Of a stretch of 47,817 nt of DNA, positions 6,473 through 15,078 are shown piece by piece. Within the stretch, counting starts at the first letter, position 1, and every line of letters begins with the position of its first letter. The translations under genes were made by a program, and so were the position numbers. The stretch is from Chlamydiota bacterium. GTDB lineage: Bacteria > Chlamydiota > Chlamydiia > Chlamydiales > 2-12-FULL-49-11. The stretch lies in contig CANJWO010000008.1 of NCBI GenBank assembly GCA_947478685.1, positions 1 through 47,817 of the forward strand, read 5' to 3'. Under the pieces are notes generated by a model. That model was not told the origin of the DNA, ran no database searches, and saw nothing but the letters and a program-made list of their open reading frames with translations.

Positions 6473-8311
6473 TTAGGTGGCGAGGAGGTTGATTACGGGG
6501 CTTGAAAAGATGGAGAGGGAGAGCATGAGGGTAAATGAGCCGAGGAGAATGGGCCAGTAGCAGATTGCTAGGATATAGTTTTGGTCAAATTGTGTAGCTG
6601 CGCTAGATCTTCTAAGAATGAAGTCTGTGGTGATGGCTAGAAGTAAAATATAAAATGAGATAAACAGATATTCGCAGTAGGCGAATGAAGAGACTTCCAG
6701 AGTAGCACGAAGAGAGGAGTGGTTGGTTACAGCAATAAAGATAAGTCCAACAAAAATAGAGATCGTTGCAAATAGGGAGTCTAAAAGAGAGTCCCTTGGG
6801 ATAAAAAGGACTAGAAAGGCGACAAAGATACAGAGGGCAAGAACAAGTATGTTAGAGAGAAAGGCGCCTAAGAACTCTCTTTCTAAAGTGAGAGCAAAGA
6901 CGTAAGTAAGGGGTTCATCAGTTTTAGATGGATTAAAAAATTTATAGGGGGCCTGATTTTCTAGTAGAAAACTACTGTCTAAAATAGACCAACCACTTGG
7001 GTTAACTGAAGAATCAAAACCAGGTTTTTCAAGCACATTAAGGGTTGAGAAGTTAAGAAAATTTGGGAAAAAAACAATATTTTTATGAAGTTCGATAGGC
7101 CATAAGGTGATGTGAGCAATTCTTTTATCAAAGGGGAAAAATTTGGTAGAAAAGGGGGCTGTTAAACCAACACCAAAATGCCATAGCACTGTGATAGTGT
7201 TCTCAGTTTCCCACCTAGAAATCTCTTTAATAGTGGATGAATAGAGGGTTGATTGATAAGGAAAAAGAAATCCCATTTCCATTGGAGTATTTTTTGGATA
7301 GATCTGAGAGATAAAACCAGTCACGAGAAAAGAGGTGTCATCAGGAAAAGAGAGAGAGTCTAAGTAGACAGCTGTTGGAATTAAAATAACAGAAGGATCA
7401 TTTTTAAAGAACTCTTGTGTTTTTCTGAATGTATCTGTCCTTTGCTTTATTTGAAAAGAGATAGTCGGAAGGTCTGTGAATAAAAAAACAATTAGAATGG
7501 TACAGAAAATATTAAATTCGAAAGATAGGATCCAGAGAGTTTTTGGTTTGAGCTCTTCGGCCCTCAATAGTAAAGCTGTAATTGAAATAATGAGAAAGCC
7601 CCAAAGAATAAGAATGAAAAAAAGAGAGTAAATTAAGGGAAGAGAAAATGGATAGACATCTTCCCAGAGGCCACCAAAGGCAAGAGTCCACTGTTTTAAT
7701 ACAGGTGCTTGAAGAAAAATTGGAGCATTTCTTACCCGAGCGAAGGGGGTCAGTTTTATTGATGGAGGTGTGAGAATTTTTGAAGTATTTATGACATAAG
7801 AATAAGAATTAAATCCATAAGCTAATGATCTAAGGCTGTTTAGGGAATTTGCCAGATTATAAGTAATTAGGAGGAATTGCTGGTTTCCTATAGGAATTAT
7901 ATAAATAGCCTTGGATGTCCTAAGAGAAGTATTTAGTTGTATGTCAATCCAGCCGTAGTTTTTATTAATTACAGGCAGGTTCGACTGCTTTATCTCATGT
8001 GGATGACCATCCTCATCCATCGCCCAACCAGAAGAAAAATTCATTTGAGGATTAAGAACTATAATAGAGAGTATTGTTTCTGAGATTTTTGTCTTTAATG
8101 TGCTTAAATCAGCAATTTGAGATAAATGTTCTGACTCTCTTTCAAATGAAGTGAGCAACAAAGAAAGATCCTCTTGTTCTGCAAGCAAGGTCTTGCCAAT
8201 ATCTGAATAGAGAATCTCTTCGTTTTTGGCAATTTCTAGATATACAGATGCTGTATAGTAGATAGTAAAGACAAAAACCGATCCAATTAATAACGTTATT
8301 ATTTTTTTCAT
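6473..8311 (-). CDS. Cache-like sensor fused to a pentameric ligand-gated ion channel (pLGIC)-like module, paralogue 2
   Basis: 612 aa. Layout: N-terminal membrane anchor (about 3-25); a periplasmic domain (about 28-200) with GWAMDEDG near 95 and YGFNSYSYVI near 165-174, as in Cache sensor domains; two membrane helices (about 226-250 and 259-281); a beta-rich domain (about 290-470) with KFFPFDKRIAHITLWP at 390-405; then four helices near 479-504, 511-533, 545-567 and 580-605. The FPFD motif, a basic residue just before the first of the four helices, the TN at the end of the second and the CYWPIL-type fourth helix match the pLGIC (GLIC/ELIC) plan. Topology also fits, with the C-terminus outside. 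It closely resembles its neighbour at 8368. The function (ligand-gated pore or sensor) is inference. Confidence 0.65.
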   Translation of the reverse strand: MKKIITLLIGSVFVFTIYYTASVYLEIAKNEEILYSDIGKTLLAEQEDLSLLLTSFERESEHLSQIADLSTLKTKISETILSIIVLNPQMNFSSGWAMDEDGHPHEIKQSNLPVINKNYGWIDIQLNTSLRTSKAIYIIPIGNQQFLLITYNLANSLNSLRSLAYGFNSYSYVINTSKILTPPSIKLTPFARVRNAPIFLQAPVLKQWTLAFGGLWEDVYPFSLPLIYSLFFILILWGFLIISITALLLRAEELKPKTLWILSFEFNIFCTILIVFLFTDLPTISFQIKQRTDTFRKTQEFFKNDPSVILIPTAVYLDSLSFPDDTSFLVTGFISQIYPKNTPMEMGFLFPYQSTLYSSTIKEISRWETENTITVLWHFGVGLTAPFSTKFFPFDKRIAHITLWPIELHKNIVFFPNFLNFSTLNVLEKPGFDSSVNPSGWSILDSSFLLENQAPYKFFNPSKTDEPLTYVFALTLEREFLGAFLSNILVLALCIFVAFLVLFIPRDSLLDSLFATISIFVGLIFIAVTNHSSLRATLEVSSFAYCEYLFISFYILLLAITTDFILRRSSAATQFDQNYILAICYWPILLGSFTLMLSLSIFSSPVINLLAT

Positions 8312-8367
8312 ATTATTTATTAATTATTACAACTGGTTATATTACAATCTCACATTTCCAATTATAA

Positions 8368-10176
8368 TTAAATGACTACGATTGCGAGGATGAGGGTGAA
8401 GGAGCCTAGGAGGATTGGCCAGTAACAGATTGATCGGAACAAGGTGGTATTATATTTAGGATCGGGCTTCCCAATTCTAAAGATAAAATCAATGGTGATT
8501 GCCAAAATCAGAATATAGAATGAGATAAAGAGGTATTCAAAATAGGCAAAGGAGGAGGCTTGTATATTGGTTCGCAGGGCGGCATGGTTTGTTACAGCAA
8601 CAAAAATAAGGCCGACAAAAATTGAAATTGTTGCAAATAGAGAGTTTAGCATTGAATCACTGGGTATGAATAGAACTAGAAATGCAACAAGCATGCAGAG
8701 GGTTAGTACTAGGATATTAGAGAGAAAGGCGCTTAAAAAATCTCTCTTTAAAGTAACGGCAAAAGAAAAAGAGAGCGGTAGATCGGAAAAACCAAAAAAG
8801 GAATACGATTGGCTCGTTTTAACTAAATAGGTAGTTCGTGTGAAAAGCCAACCGATAGGATCGACAGCTGGATCGATACTTAGCATTCCTTGCATTGCAA
8901 CATCTTGATAGTTAAGAAAGTTTGGGAAAAACAAAATATTTTTATGAACCTCTTTCGGCCAGATATTTATGTGAATATTTCTTTTATCAAAAGGGAAAAA
9001 AACAGGAGAGAATGAATTGGTTAATCCAACACAAAAGTGCCAAAGTATCGTAACAGAAGTATTGGTCTCCCATCGTGACACCTCTTCGATTACTTGGGTG
9101 TAGAGTATCGATTCTTGGGGAAAGATAAAACCCATTTCAATGCCTGTATTTTTAGGATAAATCTGGGAAGCAAAACCAGAGATAAGAAAAGAGGAATCAT
9201 TAGGGAAGGTTAGAGATTCTAAATAAATTGCAGTTGGGATTAAATCAGCGACCTCTTTAGGTAATGTCTCAGCTTTTCTAAAGGAGATTGTCCGTTCATT
9301 AATTTCATCATAGGTTGCAGGAAGATCTTGAAAGAGAAAAACAATAAGAGCTAGACAAAAAAGGTCAAAAACAACCGATGTAATCCAAAGAGATTTAGCC
9401 CTTTTTAGACTTATTTTTAATAATATAGCTGTCCCAATTGTGATCACAAATCCCCAAAGCACAAGAATATAGAAAATTGAATGAATTTCAGCTCGTGAAT
9501 ACGGGTATAGATCCTGCCAAACTCCCAAAAATATAAAAGCCCAATTCGGTTGAATAAAAGCTTCAAGAGAAATTGGACTATTTATGATTCTGGCATAGGG
9601 AGACGGCTGTGTATATTTCGAAGAGATGCTGTTATTATTCACATAGTCAACATAAGAAAAGCTATTAAAGCCAAAGCCTAAGAGCCCCATAGCTCGGATG
9701 GCGGGTACAAGTCTACAGGTTATTACTAAAAGTGAAAGATCTTCTCTTTGAACTATATATATTGCTCTACATGTATAGACGGATGAATTTAAATCGAAAT
9801 AAACCCATCCCATATCTTTTTTTAGAGGGGGTAATGAAAATGAATCTATGGAATGAACCTGTTCATGCAGATTATTATCCATGGACCAGCCATAAAGGAA
9901 TTTTTTCTCGGAATCAAGAACTGCAATAGTCATAATCTCGTCAGAGATTTGATCTATCAATAAATTCCGATCTTTAATTTTGGATACTACTTCAATTTTC
10001 ATTTCTAAAGATCTAATAATGTTTGAGATAACCTCTTGTGTGGAGAAAAAAGTCTCTTGAAGATCGGAATATATAATTTTCTGATTATTATAAACTTGAG
10101 AATATAAGATATAGGTCTGATAGCTTGTAAAAACAAAAAAAATGGAATAGAGAATTATTATTGTTTTATTCAGCAT
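8368..10176 (-). CDS. Cache-like sensor fused to a pentameric ligand-gated ion channel (pLGIC)-like module, paralogue 1
   Basis: 602 aa. Anchor helix 5-25; Cache-like periplasmic domain about 30-205 (YGWSMDNN near 95, GFGFNSFSYVDYV near 167); helices about 230-254 and 262-284; a beta-sandwich-like domain about 295-475 with FFPFDKRNIHINIWP at 393-407; K477-R478 directly before helix M1 (479-504); M2 about 510-533 (SLFATISIFVGLIFVAVTN); M3 about 541-563; M4 about 583-602 (CYWPILLGSFTLILAIVVI). FPFD is the hallmark of the pLGIC Cys/Pro-loop and the four-helix C-terminus follows the family plan. It lies between sctP and its paralogue in tandem with the similar gene at 6473 (56 nt apart), all on one strand. 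A divergent membrane sensor without a pore remains possible. The upstream 66 nt are AT-rich and show no clear ribosome binding site. Confidence 0.65.
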   Translation of the reverse strand: MLNKTIIILYSIFFVFTSYQTYILYSQVYNNQKIIYSDLQETFFSTQEVISNIIRSLEMKIEVVSKIKDRNLLIDQISDEIMTIAVLDSEKKFLYGWSMDNNLHEQVHSIDSFSLPPLKKDMGWVYFDLNSSVYTCRAIYIVQREDLSLLVITCRLVPAIRAMGLLGFGFNSFSYVDYVNNNSISSKYTQPSPYARIINSPISLEAFIQPNWAFIFLGVWQDLYPYSRAEIHSIFYILVLWGFVITIGTAILLKISLKRAKSLWITSVVFDLFCLALIVFLFQDLPATYDEINERTISFRKAETLPKEVADLIPTAIYLESLTFPNDSSFLISGFASQIYPKNTGIEMGFIFPQESILYTQVIEEVSRWETNTSVTILWHFCVGLTNSFSPVFFPFDKRNIHINIWPKEVHKNILFFPNFLNYQDVAMQGMLSIDPAVDPIGWLFTRTTYLVKTSQSYSFFGFSDLPLSFSFAVTLKRDFLSAFLSNILVLTLCMLVAFLVLFIPSDSMLNSLFATISIFVGLIFVAVTNHAALRTNIQASSFAYFEYLFISFYILILAITIDFIFRIGKPDPKYNTTLFRSICYWPILLGSFTLILAIVVI

Positions 10177-10242
10177 ATTTATGAATTAAAATTATTTTAA
10201 TATCATTATTGCAAATGAACATTAAAATAACTAGTCTGCTGA

Positions 10243-11415
10243 TTAGCTAGCGTGTTCAGATTGGGAGCTGTTGTCGTTATCGTTTGAGCCTGCCCCTTTT
10301 TTTCTGGAAAAGCTGTGGTAGGTTTCGAGGAGGACGGGACGGCGGACATTGGCTTGGAAAGAGTATTTAGTCTGCTTAAATGAGTTAACGAGGCCATCGA
10401 AGTTGGCATTGAAGAGTTCGACTGCATCAGGATTGCCTAGAAGTTGGATATTGAATGCGTGAGGAGCGGTATCGTAATGCTCGAGTTTGATTTCACAGCC
10501 ATTGAAGACAGAACCTGGCATCGAGAGTTTAATGGTTGTAATTGAGACCCCTTTGTATTCTTGAATCATCATGAGGCCGATCATTTTTTCGAAGAGCTCA
10601 TAAACTTGTGAGGGGAGTGTTGCATAGACAGGTGTTTCTGTCTGTAAGAGTGGAGGAGTCATTATTTGCGCAGGTGTAGCAAGTGGGACGTAATCTTCTT
10701 TTTCTTCCTCCTTTTTTTTATGATGATCATCCTCAGATAAAGATGCCTCTTTTGGACTTAAGGAACCTATTTTTTCCCCGCTCTCTTTTGTTATTTCCTG
10801 GCCTGATGCCGGTATAAATACAAAAGGGGTTGCTGGAGGAGGGGCGTTTGAGAGCGCAGTCTCAGTATTTGATAACTCTGCTCCCTCTTTTTTTAATAGA
10901 GCAACTTCCTCAGTAGCGATTGTCGGTTCTTCTATTTTAGCAGGTTCAAGGTGGGGTGTTTTATGAGGTGGTTTGTCTTTTAGAGAGACAGAAAAAGCTT
11001 TTGGCAGGGCCTCTTCAAAATTTAAGGAGGGGTATGCCTTGGCAGTTTTTTTCCTTTTGCTACTTGCCGAAAGTTCAAATGGAGATTTAGAAAGCTCTGC
11101 ATCGGTCGAAGAGACAGATATAGCCTTTTTTTCTACCCCTTTTATCGCAAAGAGATCCTCTTTTTTTTTGGTCTCTCCAAAAAAAGTGCTGAAAGAGGCG
11201 TCTTTAGGTATGTTTTTGTCACCCTCTTTTTTATTTAATTCTTCTTCTTCTTCCTGTTTTTGTGATTTTTTCTTTTTGGATTCTTTTTGAGACTCATCAG
11301 TGTCTTCTACTTTTAATATGCGCTTGAATTTGTCAGCGTCGACTGAATCGTCACTACTCAATTGAGAAGATTTTCTTGGGTCGGGAATCCCTTCAATTCT
11401 AGGGACATCTGTCAT
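10243..11415 (-). CDS. sctP: Type III secretion needle-length/substrate-switch protein SctP (CdsP-like)
   Basis: 390 aa. Residues 1 to about 260 are low complexity: Lys/Glu-rich blocks (ESKKKKSQKQEEEEELNKKE), then Pro/Ala/Thr-rich linker, as expected for a ruler-type protein. A conserved C-terminal domain (about 270-365) contains VYELFEKMIGLMMIQEYKG and CEIKLEHYDTAPHAFNIQLLG, then a short Ser/Lys tail. It directly follows sctO (ATGA overlap), the position of CdsP (CT671) in Chlamydia. SctP controls needle length and the switch from needle subunits to translocators. The C-terminal signature recurs in the 201-aa protein at 5819. The name rests mainly on gene order and architecture, since SctP sequences diverge fast. 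Confidence 0.75.
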   Translation of the reverse strand: MTDVPRIEGIPDPRKSSQLSSDDSVDADKFKRILKVEDTDESQKESKKKKSQKQEEEEELNKKEGDKNIPKDASFSTFFGETKKKEDLFAIKGVEKKAISVSSTDAELSKSPFELSASSKRKKTAKAYPSLNFEEALPKAFSVSLKDKPPHKTPHLEPAKIEEPTIATEEVALLKKEGAELSNTETALSNAPPPATPFVFIPASGQEITKESGEKIGSLSPKEASLSEDDHHKKKEEEKEDYVPLATPAQIMTPPLLQTETPVYATLPSQVYELFEKMIGLMMIQEYKGVSITTIKLSMPGSVFNGCEIKLEHYDTAPHAFNIQLLGNPDAVELFNANFDGLVNSFKQTKYSFQANVRRPVLLETYHSFSRKKGAGSNDNDNSSQSEHAS

Positions 11416-11933
11416 GGGCTCTCCTCTAAATGAGATCTATTTTTCTGAGATCTGTTTCTCATTGAATGTGCATTGGAACCCAGTTCATCCGTCTCAGCGG
11501 CCTCAATTTTTAGCTCTTCTTGCAAGGCCTCTTTTGTCCATTCCTCTTTGTGAAGTTTTAGCTTTTCTACATCTAGATTTTTTTTGAGGCGCTCTTTTCT
11601 GGCCTTTTCAACCTCATCTTCTGCTTTAGTCACGATCTTTTTCTGATCTATTACCTTTTTTTCTTCTAATTTAAGCTCTTCATCGACAACTTTCTTTAGA
11701 TATCTTTCATGAGTAACAATCTTATCGCTTGTCGTCCCCTCAGTAAGCTCGTCGAGAAATTTCTTTAACTTATCAAGCCTGTGCTTTTTTACTAAATCCC
11801 GCTTCTCTTCAATTTTTTTTAATTTTTCCATCTCGACATCGAGAAGTCGCTTCTTTTCCTTTAGGAGCTTTTCAGCCTCCTCAAGTCTTTTTAACTTAAT
11901 CTCCTGAATCTGCTCTAGCGGATACTTACCCAT
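11412..11933 (-). CDS. sctO: Type III secretion central stalk protein SctO (CdsO)
   Basis: 173 aa, almost entirely one charged alpha-helical hairpin: MGKYPLEQIQEIKLKRLEEA at the start, then long Lys/Glu heptads to about residue 150. This fits the SctO/FliJ-like two-helix coiled coil that inserts into the SctN hexamer and links it to the export gate. The MGKYPLEQI.EIK.KR.EEAE opening resembles chlamydial CdsO (CT670). It overlaps sctP by ATGA and follows sctN after a 234-nt gap that holds a repeat. Confidence 0.85.
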   Translation of the reverse strand: MGKYPLEQIQEIKLKRLEEAEKLLKEKKRLLDVEMEKLKKIEEKRDLVKKHRLDKLKKFLDELTEGTTSDKIVTHERYLKKVVDEELKLEEKKVIDQKKIVTKAEDEVEKARKERLKKNLDVEKLKLHKEEWTKEALQEELKIEAAETDELGSNAHSMRNRSQKNRSHLEESP

Positions 11934-11983
11934 ATTAATACCCCTTATTGAAGAGGGCTGGTATAGTAAAAATAAATAACTTT

Positions 11984-12081
11984 CTTTGCGCCTTTGTGTT
12001 AAATTTTTTGTTTAAACATAATAAGATTGTTACGAGCAAGCTTTCTGTCTGAATAAAAAAATTTAACGCAAAGGCGCAAAG
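11984..12081. repeat. GCGCAAAG-type inverted repeat between sctO and sctN
   Basis: The left arm (11984-12009) CTTTGCGCCTTTGTGTTAAA plus T-run pairs with the right arm (about 12055-12081) TTTAACGCAAAGGCGCAAAG, with one mismatch, across about 45 nt. The right side continues into further ACGCAAAG/GCGCAAAGG units to 12100. It is distinct in sequence from the CACAGAG family but built the same way: short G+C units, A/T-rich hinge, palindromic arms. The open frame crossing it (11935-12135) is not regarded as a gene. Confidence 0.75.
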
Positions 12082-12167
12082 ACGCAAAGAAGCGCAAAGG
12101 AACTTTTTGCAAATTTCTTTGTTTATCCTGACCATCCTAATATCCTGTTAAAATTTCTCTTTTTTAT

Positions 12168-13487
12168 TTATCTGAATAATACATTTAGTTGTTGCAAGGT
12201 CTCTTCAAGAGAGCATTTCTCATCGACACGTTGTTTTAGAAATCTATTTACTTTGTCTATGAATTTAAGGGCGTAATCGGCATTTTTATCAGAGCCCGGT
12301 TTGTATTCACCAATACGGACGAGTAGTTCGTTTTTCTTATAGTTTGCAAGAACTTCGCGGATTTTTCCGATAAGTTCTAGATGTTCTTTTGTAACAATGT
12401 GGGAGAGAATCCTACTAACTGAAGCTAAAACATCGATTGCAGGATAGTGGTATTGTCTTGCCAGTTCTGAGGAGAGGATAATATGACCGTCTAAGATCGA
12501 TCTGACTTCATCAGAGACAGGCTCATTCATATCGTCGCCCGCCACAAGTATTGTGTAAAATGCAGTGATCGATCCGGTCTCAGAATTTCCAGAGCGCTCT
12601 AAGAGTTTAGGGAGAGTGGCAAAAACTGAGGGGGTAAAACCGGCTCTTGCAGGAGGCTCTCCGGCTGCAAGTCCAATCTCTCTTAAAGCTCTTGCAAAAC
12701 GGGTGACAGAGTCCATCATTAAGATGACAGTTTTCCCTTGATCACGGAAATATTCTGCAATTGCAGTACCTACATAACCTGCATTTAACCTGAGTTGTGC
12801 CGACTGGTCTGAAGTCGATACTACGATTACAGATCTGGCTAATCCTTCAGCCCCCAAATCATTTTCGAGGAATTCTCTAACTTCACGTCCCCGCTCACCG
12901 ATGAGTGCAATTACGTTGACATCTGCTTTTGCATACTTTGCAATCATCCCAAGAAGTGTCGATTTACCTCCGCCTGCCGCTGCAAAAATCCCAATACGTT
13001 GTCCCTCACCGCACGATAAAACTCCATCAATGCAACGAACACCTGTCGATAAAGGCTTTGTGATAAGTTTCCGTTTTAAAGGATCTGGAGGTGGATTGAT
13101 TACAGGATAGGTCTCTTCTAAATTTAGAGGTCCCTTCTCTTCAAGATCTAGAGGTTCGCCAAGGCCGTTTAGTACCCTTCCAAGAAGTGCTGGACCTACT
13201 TTAATTCGGAGGGAGGTGTTCAATGGAATTACTTCCGAAGAGGGATTAATCCCAGACATTTCGCCAAGAGGCGATAAAAAGACCTCTTCCTTAGTAAACC
13301 CAACAACCTGAGCAAGAAGAGGTGGTCCGTCGCGTTTAATCAAGCAGACTTCGCCCATGCGCGCTCTAGGTATAATAGCTTTTATAAGCATACCAACAAC
13401 TTCTGTAATCCGGCCATGGACAGAAGTTAGCTCAAGGTCTTCAAGCTTATCTTGAAGGTTACCAAACGAAAAATCAAAATCGCTCAT
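12168..13487 (-). CDS. sctN: Type III secretion ATPase SctN (CdsN)
   Basis: 439 aa, full length for the family. It has an F1-beta-like fold: N-terminal barrel (about 20-95), Walker [10 protein letters not shown] at 169-177, [10 protein letters not shown] near 203, Walker B VILMMDS near 250, and the T3S/flagellar ATPase signature [21 protein letters not shown] that follows it. The C-terminal domain ends [16 protein letters not shown]. The hexamer strips chaperones from cargo and unfolds substrates at the inner membrane. AGGAAAGG lies just upstream of the ATG at 13487. Downstream comes sctO after a repeat-bearing gap; upstream, 208 nt with another repeat separate it from sctI. Confidence 0.95.
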   Translation of the reverse strand: MSDFDFSFGNLQDKLEDLELTSVHGRITEVVGMLIKAIIPRARMGEVCLIKRDGPPLLAQVVGFTKEEVFLSPLGEMSGINPSSEVIPLNTSLRIKVGPALLGRVLNGLGEPLDLEEKGPLNLEETYPVINPPPDPLKRKLITKPLSTGVRCIDGVLSCGEGQRIGIFAAAGGGKSTLLGMIAKYAKADVNVIALIGERGREVREFLENDLGAEGLARSVIVVSTSDQSAQLRLNAGYVGTAIAEYFRDQGKTVILMMDSVTRFARALREIGLAAGEPPARAGFTPSVFATLPKLLERSGNSETGSITAFYTILVAGDDMNEPVSDEVRSILDGHIILSSELARQYHYPAIDVLASVSRILSHIVTKEHLELIGKIREVLANYKKNELLVRIGEYKPGSDKNADYALKFIDKVNRFLKQRVDEKCSLEETLQQLNVLFR

Positions 13488-13534
13488 CTACCTTTCCTTG
13501 AGTAAACTAGATAACAAAATACAAAAAATTTTTC

Positions 13535-13621
13535 ACCACAGAGATCACAGAGGACACAGAGAAAAAATAGAAAGTTTTTTTTTGCGCGTAGCGACTCTGT
13601 GCTCTCTGTGATCTCTGTGGT
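13535..13621. repeat. CACAGAGNN palindromic repeat, copy C, between sctI and sctN
   Basis: The left arm has three CACAGAG units with AT and GA spacers; the right arm is its inverse with AG and AT. The hinge is AAAAAATAGAAAG plus a T-run and GCGCGTAGCGA. Both flanks match copy B in inverted orientation: 13622-13670 carries TCTTATTACCAATA and CATCGCTTTTAA, the reverse complement of the sequence left of copy B. The full unit is about 13503-13670 and fills most of the gap between the two T3S genes. Confidence 0.8.
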
Positions 13622-13695
13622 AAAAACTCTTATTACCAATACGTTGCATCGCTTTTAATTGCATAGAACCTAATCGATATTTTAATTTATTTAAA

Positions 13696-14349
13696 CTATA
13701 TTTGTACGTTAAATAGGGTTTTTATCATGCTCGTTGCATTTCCGAGAATGGTAGAGGTAAAACTAAGTTCTTGCGAGGCCTTTTGTAATTTGGCTTGCAC
13801 CAAAAGGAGCTTGGCAGCGCTGACTGATTGTCCTGAAGAATCTAAACCGTTAATTTCACCAGCGGCAGATGCGAGTTGATTTTGCCCGTCAGAGACCATT
13901 GCTAAAAATTTAGCTATTGGACTGTTTTTGCTAGATAGGTCTATTGGAGGACCCACATTCACACCTGTTCTCTCAGCGGCACTTCGTATATTGTCAGTTG
14001 CTGAGGAGAGCTTACTGCGTAGTAAATATTTATCGGACTGCTTTAGTTTGAGCCCTTTTGTATGAAGCTGGTTTTTGATATCACCTAAAGTGCCTGAAAC
14101 AGAATGGATTTGATTTTGAACGTCAGAAAGTGTTGGGGGAGTTCGGGCAAGAGTCTTTCCTTGGGCAGAGAGATCTATCGGGGATGGGGCGTTAGAATTT
14201 GGAGTTATAGGAGGAGCCTCTGACGGCTGATTCATTATGCTTGCAAACTTTCCGTCCTGAGGAGATGCTTGAGTCGTATTTGGCCCAATTGGTTGTACAC
14301 CATCCAGTTTATCGATATCTGGGGGTTTTGCGGGCATGTTTGGAGTCAT
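13696..14349 (-). CDS. sctI: Probable type III secretion inner-rod protein SctI (CdsI, CT668-like)
   Basis: 217 aa. The Pro/Ser-rich N-terminal third looks disordered. The C-terminus (about 180-217) reads LLLVQAKLQKASQELSFTST, then ILGNATSMIKTLFNVQI, matching the inner-rod pattern of an amphipathic helix ending in K..T-L-(x)-Q. Rod proteins polymerise between export gate and needle. The gene lies between sctG and sctN, where Chlamydia has CT668. The protein is about twice the size of typical rod subunits because of the N-terminal extension. It starts 6 nt after sctG. Confidence 0.7.
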   Translation of the reverse strand: MTPNMPAKPPDIDKLDGVQPIGPNTTQASPQDGKFASIMNQPSEAPPITPNSNAPSPIDLSAQGKTLARTPPTLSDVQNQIHSVSGTLGDIKNQLHTKGLKLKQSDKYLLRSKLSSATDNIRSAAERTGVNVGPPIDLSSKNSPIAKFLAMVSDGQNQLASAAGEINGLDSSGQSVSAAKLLLVQAKLQKASQELSFTSTILGNATSMIKTLFNVQI

Positions 14350-14355
14350 AATTTT

Positions 14356-14799
14356 CTACTTTTGTTTTTGCTGAGGTTTTTGAGGTTGAAGGGGGGAGGG
14401 GGCTTTTTTCACAAATTTTTCTGCAAATTCTATTGCCATGCTTGCAAGTTTCTTAATGCCAGTATCACCTGATTTAGAAAGCTCTTCTAGCGACTTCTCG
14501 CCTGCAGCTATCTCAGAGGGAATAAGTGTCATGCAGATTCCGAGAAAGGTTTTTGCCATCTCATTATCAGGCTCTTTTGCAAGAACTTCACGAAAAGCAG
14601 CGGTTGCCTGTTTGAGTTCAAGCTTGCAAAGATGCATATACCCAAAGCCGACTTTAGGAAAGGTGCTCTCAGGTTTTAAAACTTCAGCCGCTTTAAATAG
14701 CTTAACTGCAGAGTCTTCGTCTGCGGCATTGACCGCAATAAAGCCGGCTTCCAAAAAGAGGAAGAAGTCTTCTTTATAATTTTTTAAAGCGTCCGACAT
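14356..14799 (-). CDS. sctG: Type III secretion needle co-chaperone SctG (CdsG, TPR-like)
   Basis: 147 aa. Helical TPR-like repeats cover about residues 10-90: FFLFLEAGFIAVNAADEDSA, VGFGYMHLCKLELKQATAAF, NEMAKTFLGICMTLI. A Pro/Gln/Lys tail follows (PSPLQPQKPQQKQK). SctG with SctE holds the needle subunit SctF as a soluble 1:1:1 complex in the cytoplasm. The gene is directly downstream of sctE and sctF, as in Chlamydia (CT665-CT666-CT667). Confidence 0.85.
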   Translation of the reverse strand: MSDALKNYKEDFFLFLEAGFIAVNAADEDSAVKLFKAAEVLKPESTFPKVGFGYMHLCKLELKQATAAFREVLAKEPDNEMAKTFLGICMTLIPSEIAAGEKSLEELSKSGDTGIKKLASMAIEFAEKFVKKAPSPLQPQKPQQKQK

Positions 14800-14820
14800 T
14801 ATATACCTCTCTTAACTAAA

Positions 14821-15069
14821 TTATTGTGTTTTTTGGTTTTGAATTGCATGGCTAACTACTGTATTTACCTGTGACAAGAGGTTAGAAATCGATTCCCCAA
14901 TCTGTGCTACTTGTGCCATAGCAAATTGGAGTAAAAGAAATTTACCAGGAGTTGCAGAGGACATACGGCTAGCAACAGACCTCACCATTGATGTGACGGC
15001 ACTTTGCATCTTTATATATTTGGCAATAAGCGTGTTAAACGTTATCGTTCCAAAATTAGTTTCTCCCAC
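14821..15069 (-). CDS. sctF: Type III secretion needle subunit SctF (CdsF)
   Basis: 82 aa, the normal size of a needle protein. A short polar N-terminus is followed by a helix-turn-helix: FNTLIAKYIKMQSAVTSMVR, break at SSATPGK, then FLLLQFAMAQVAQIGESISN to the C-terminus. Needle subunits polymerise helically through these two helices into the extracellular channel. It sits between sctE (9 nt upstream) and sctG. Confidence 0.88.
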   Translation of the reverse strand: MGETNFGTITFNTLIAKYIKMQSAVTSMVRSVASRMSSATPGKFLLLQFAMAQVAQIGESISNLLSQVNTVVSHAIQNQKTQ

Positions 15070-15078
15070 AGGGCTCTC

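Noticed and set aside
10206-10427. 73-aa frame overlapping the end of sctP
   Set aside because: Out-of-frame shadow of sctP with Ser/Thr-rich composition following from it.
11935-12135. 66-aa minus-strand open frame between sctO and sctN
   Set aside because: It is read through the GCGCAAAG inverted repeat; the sequence is explained by the repeat.
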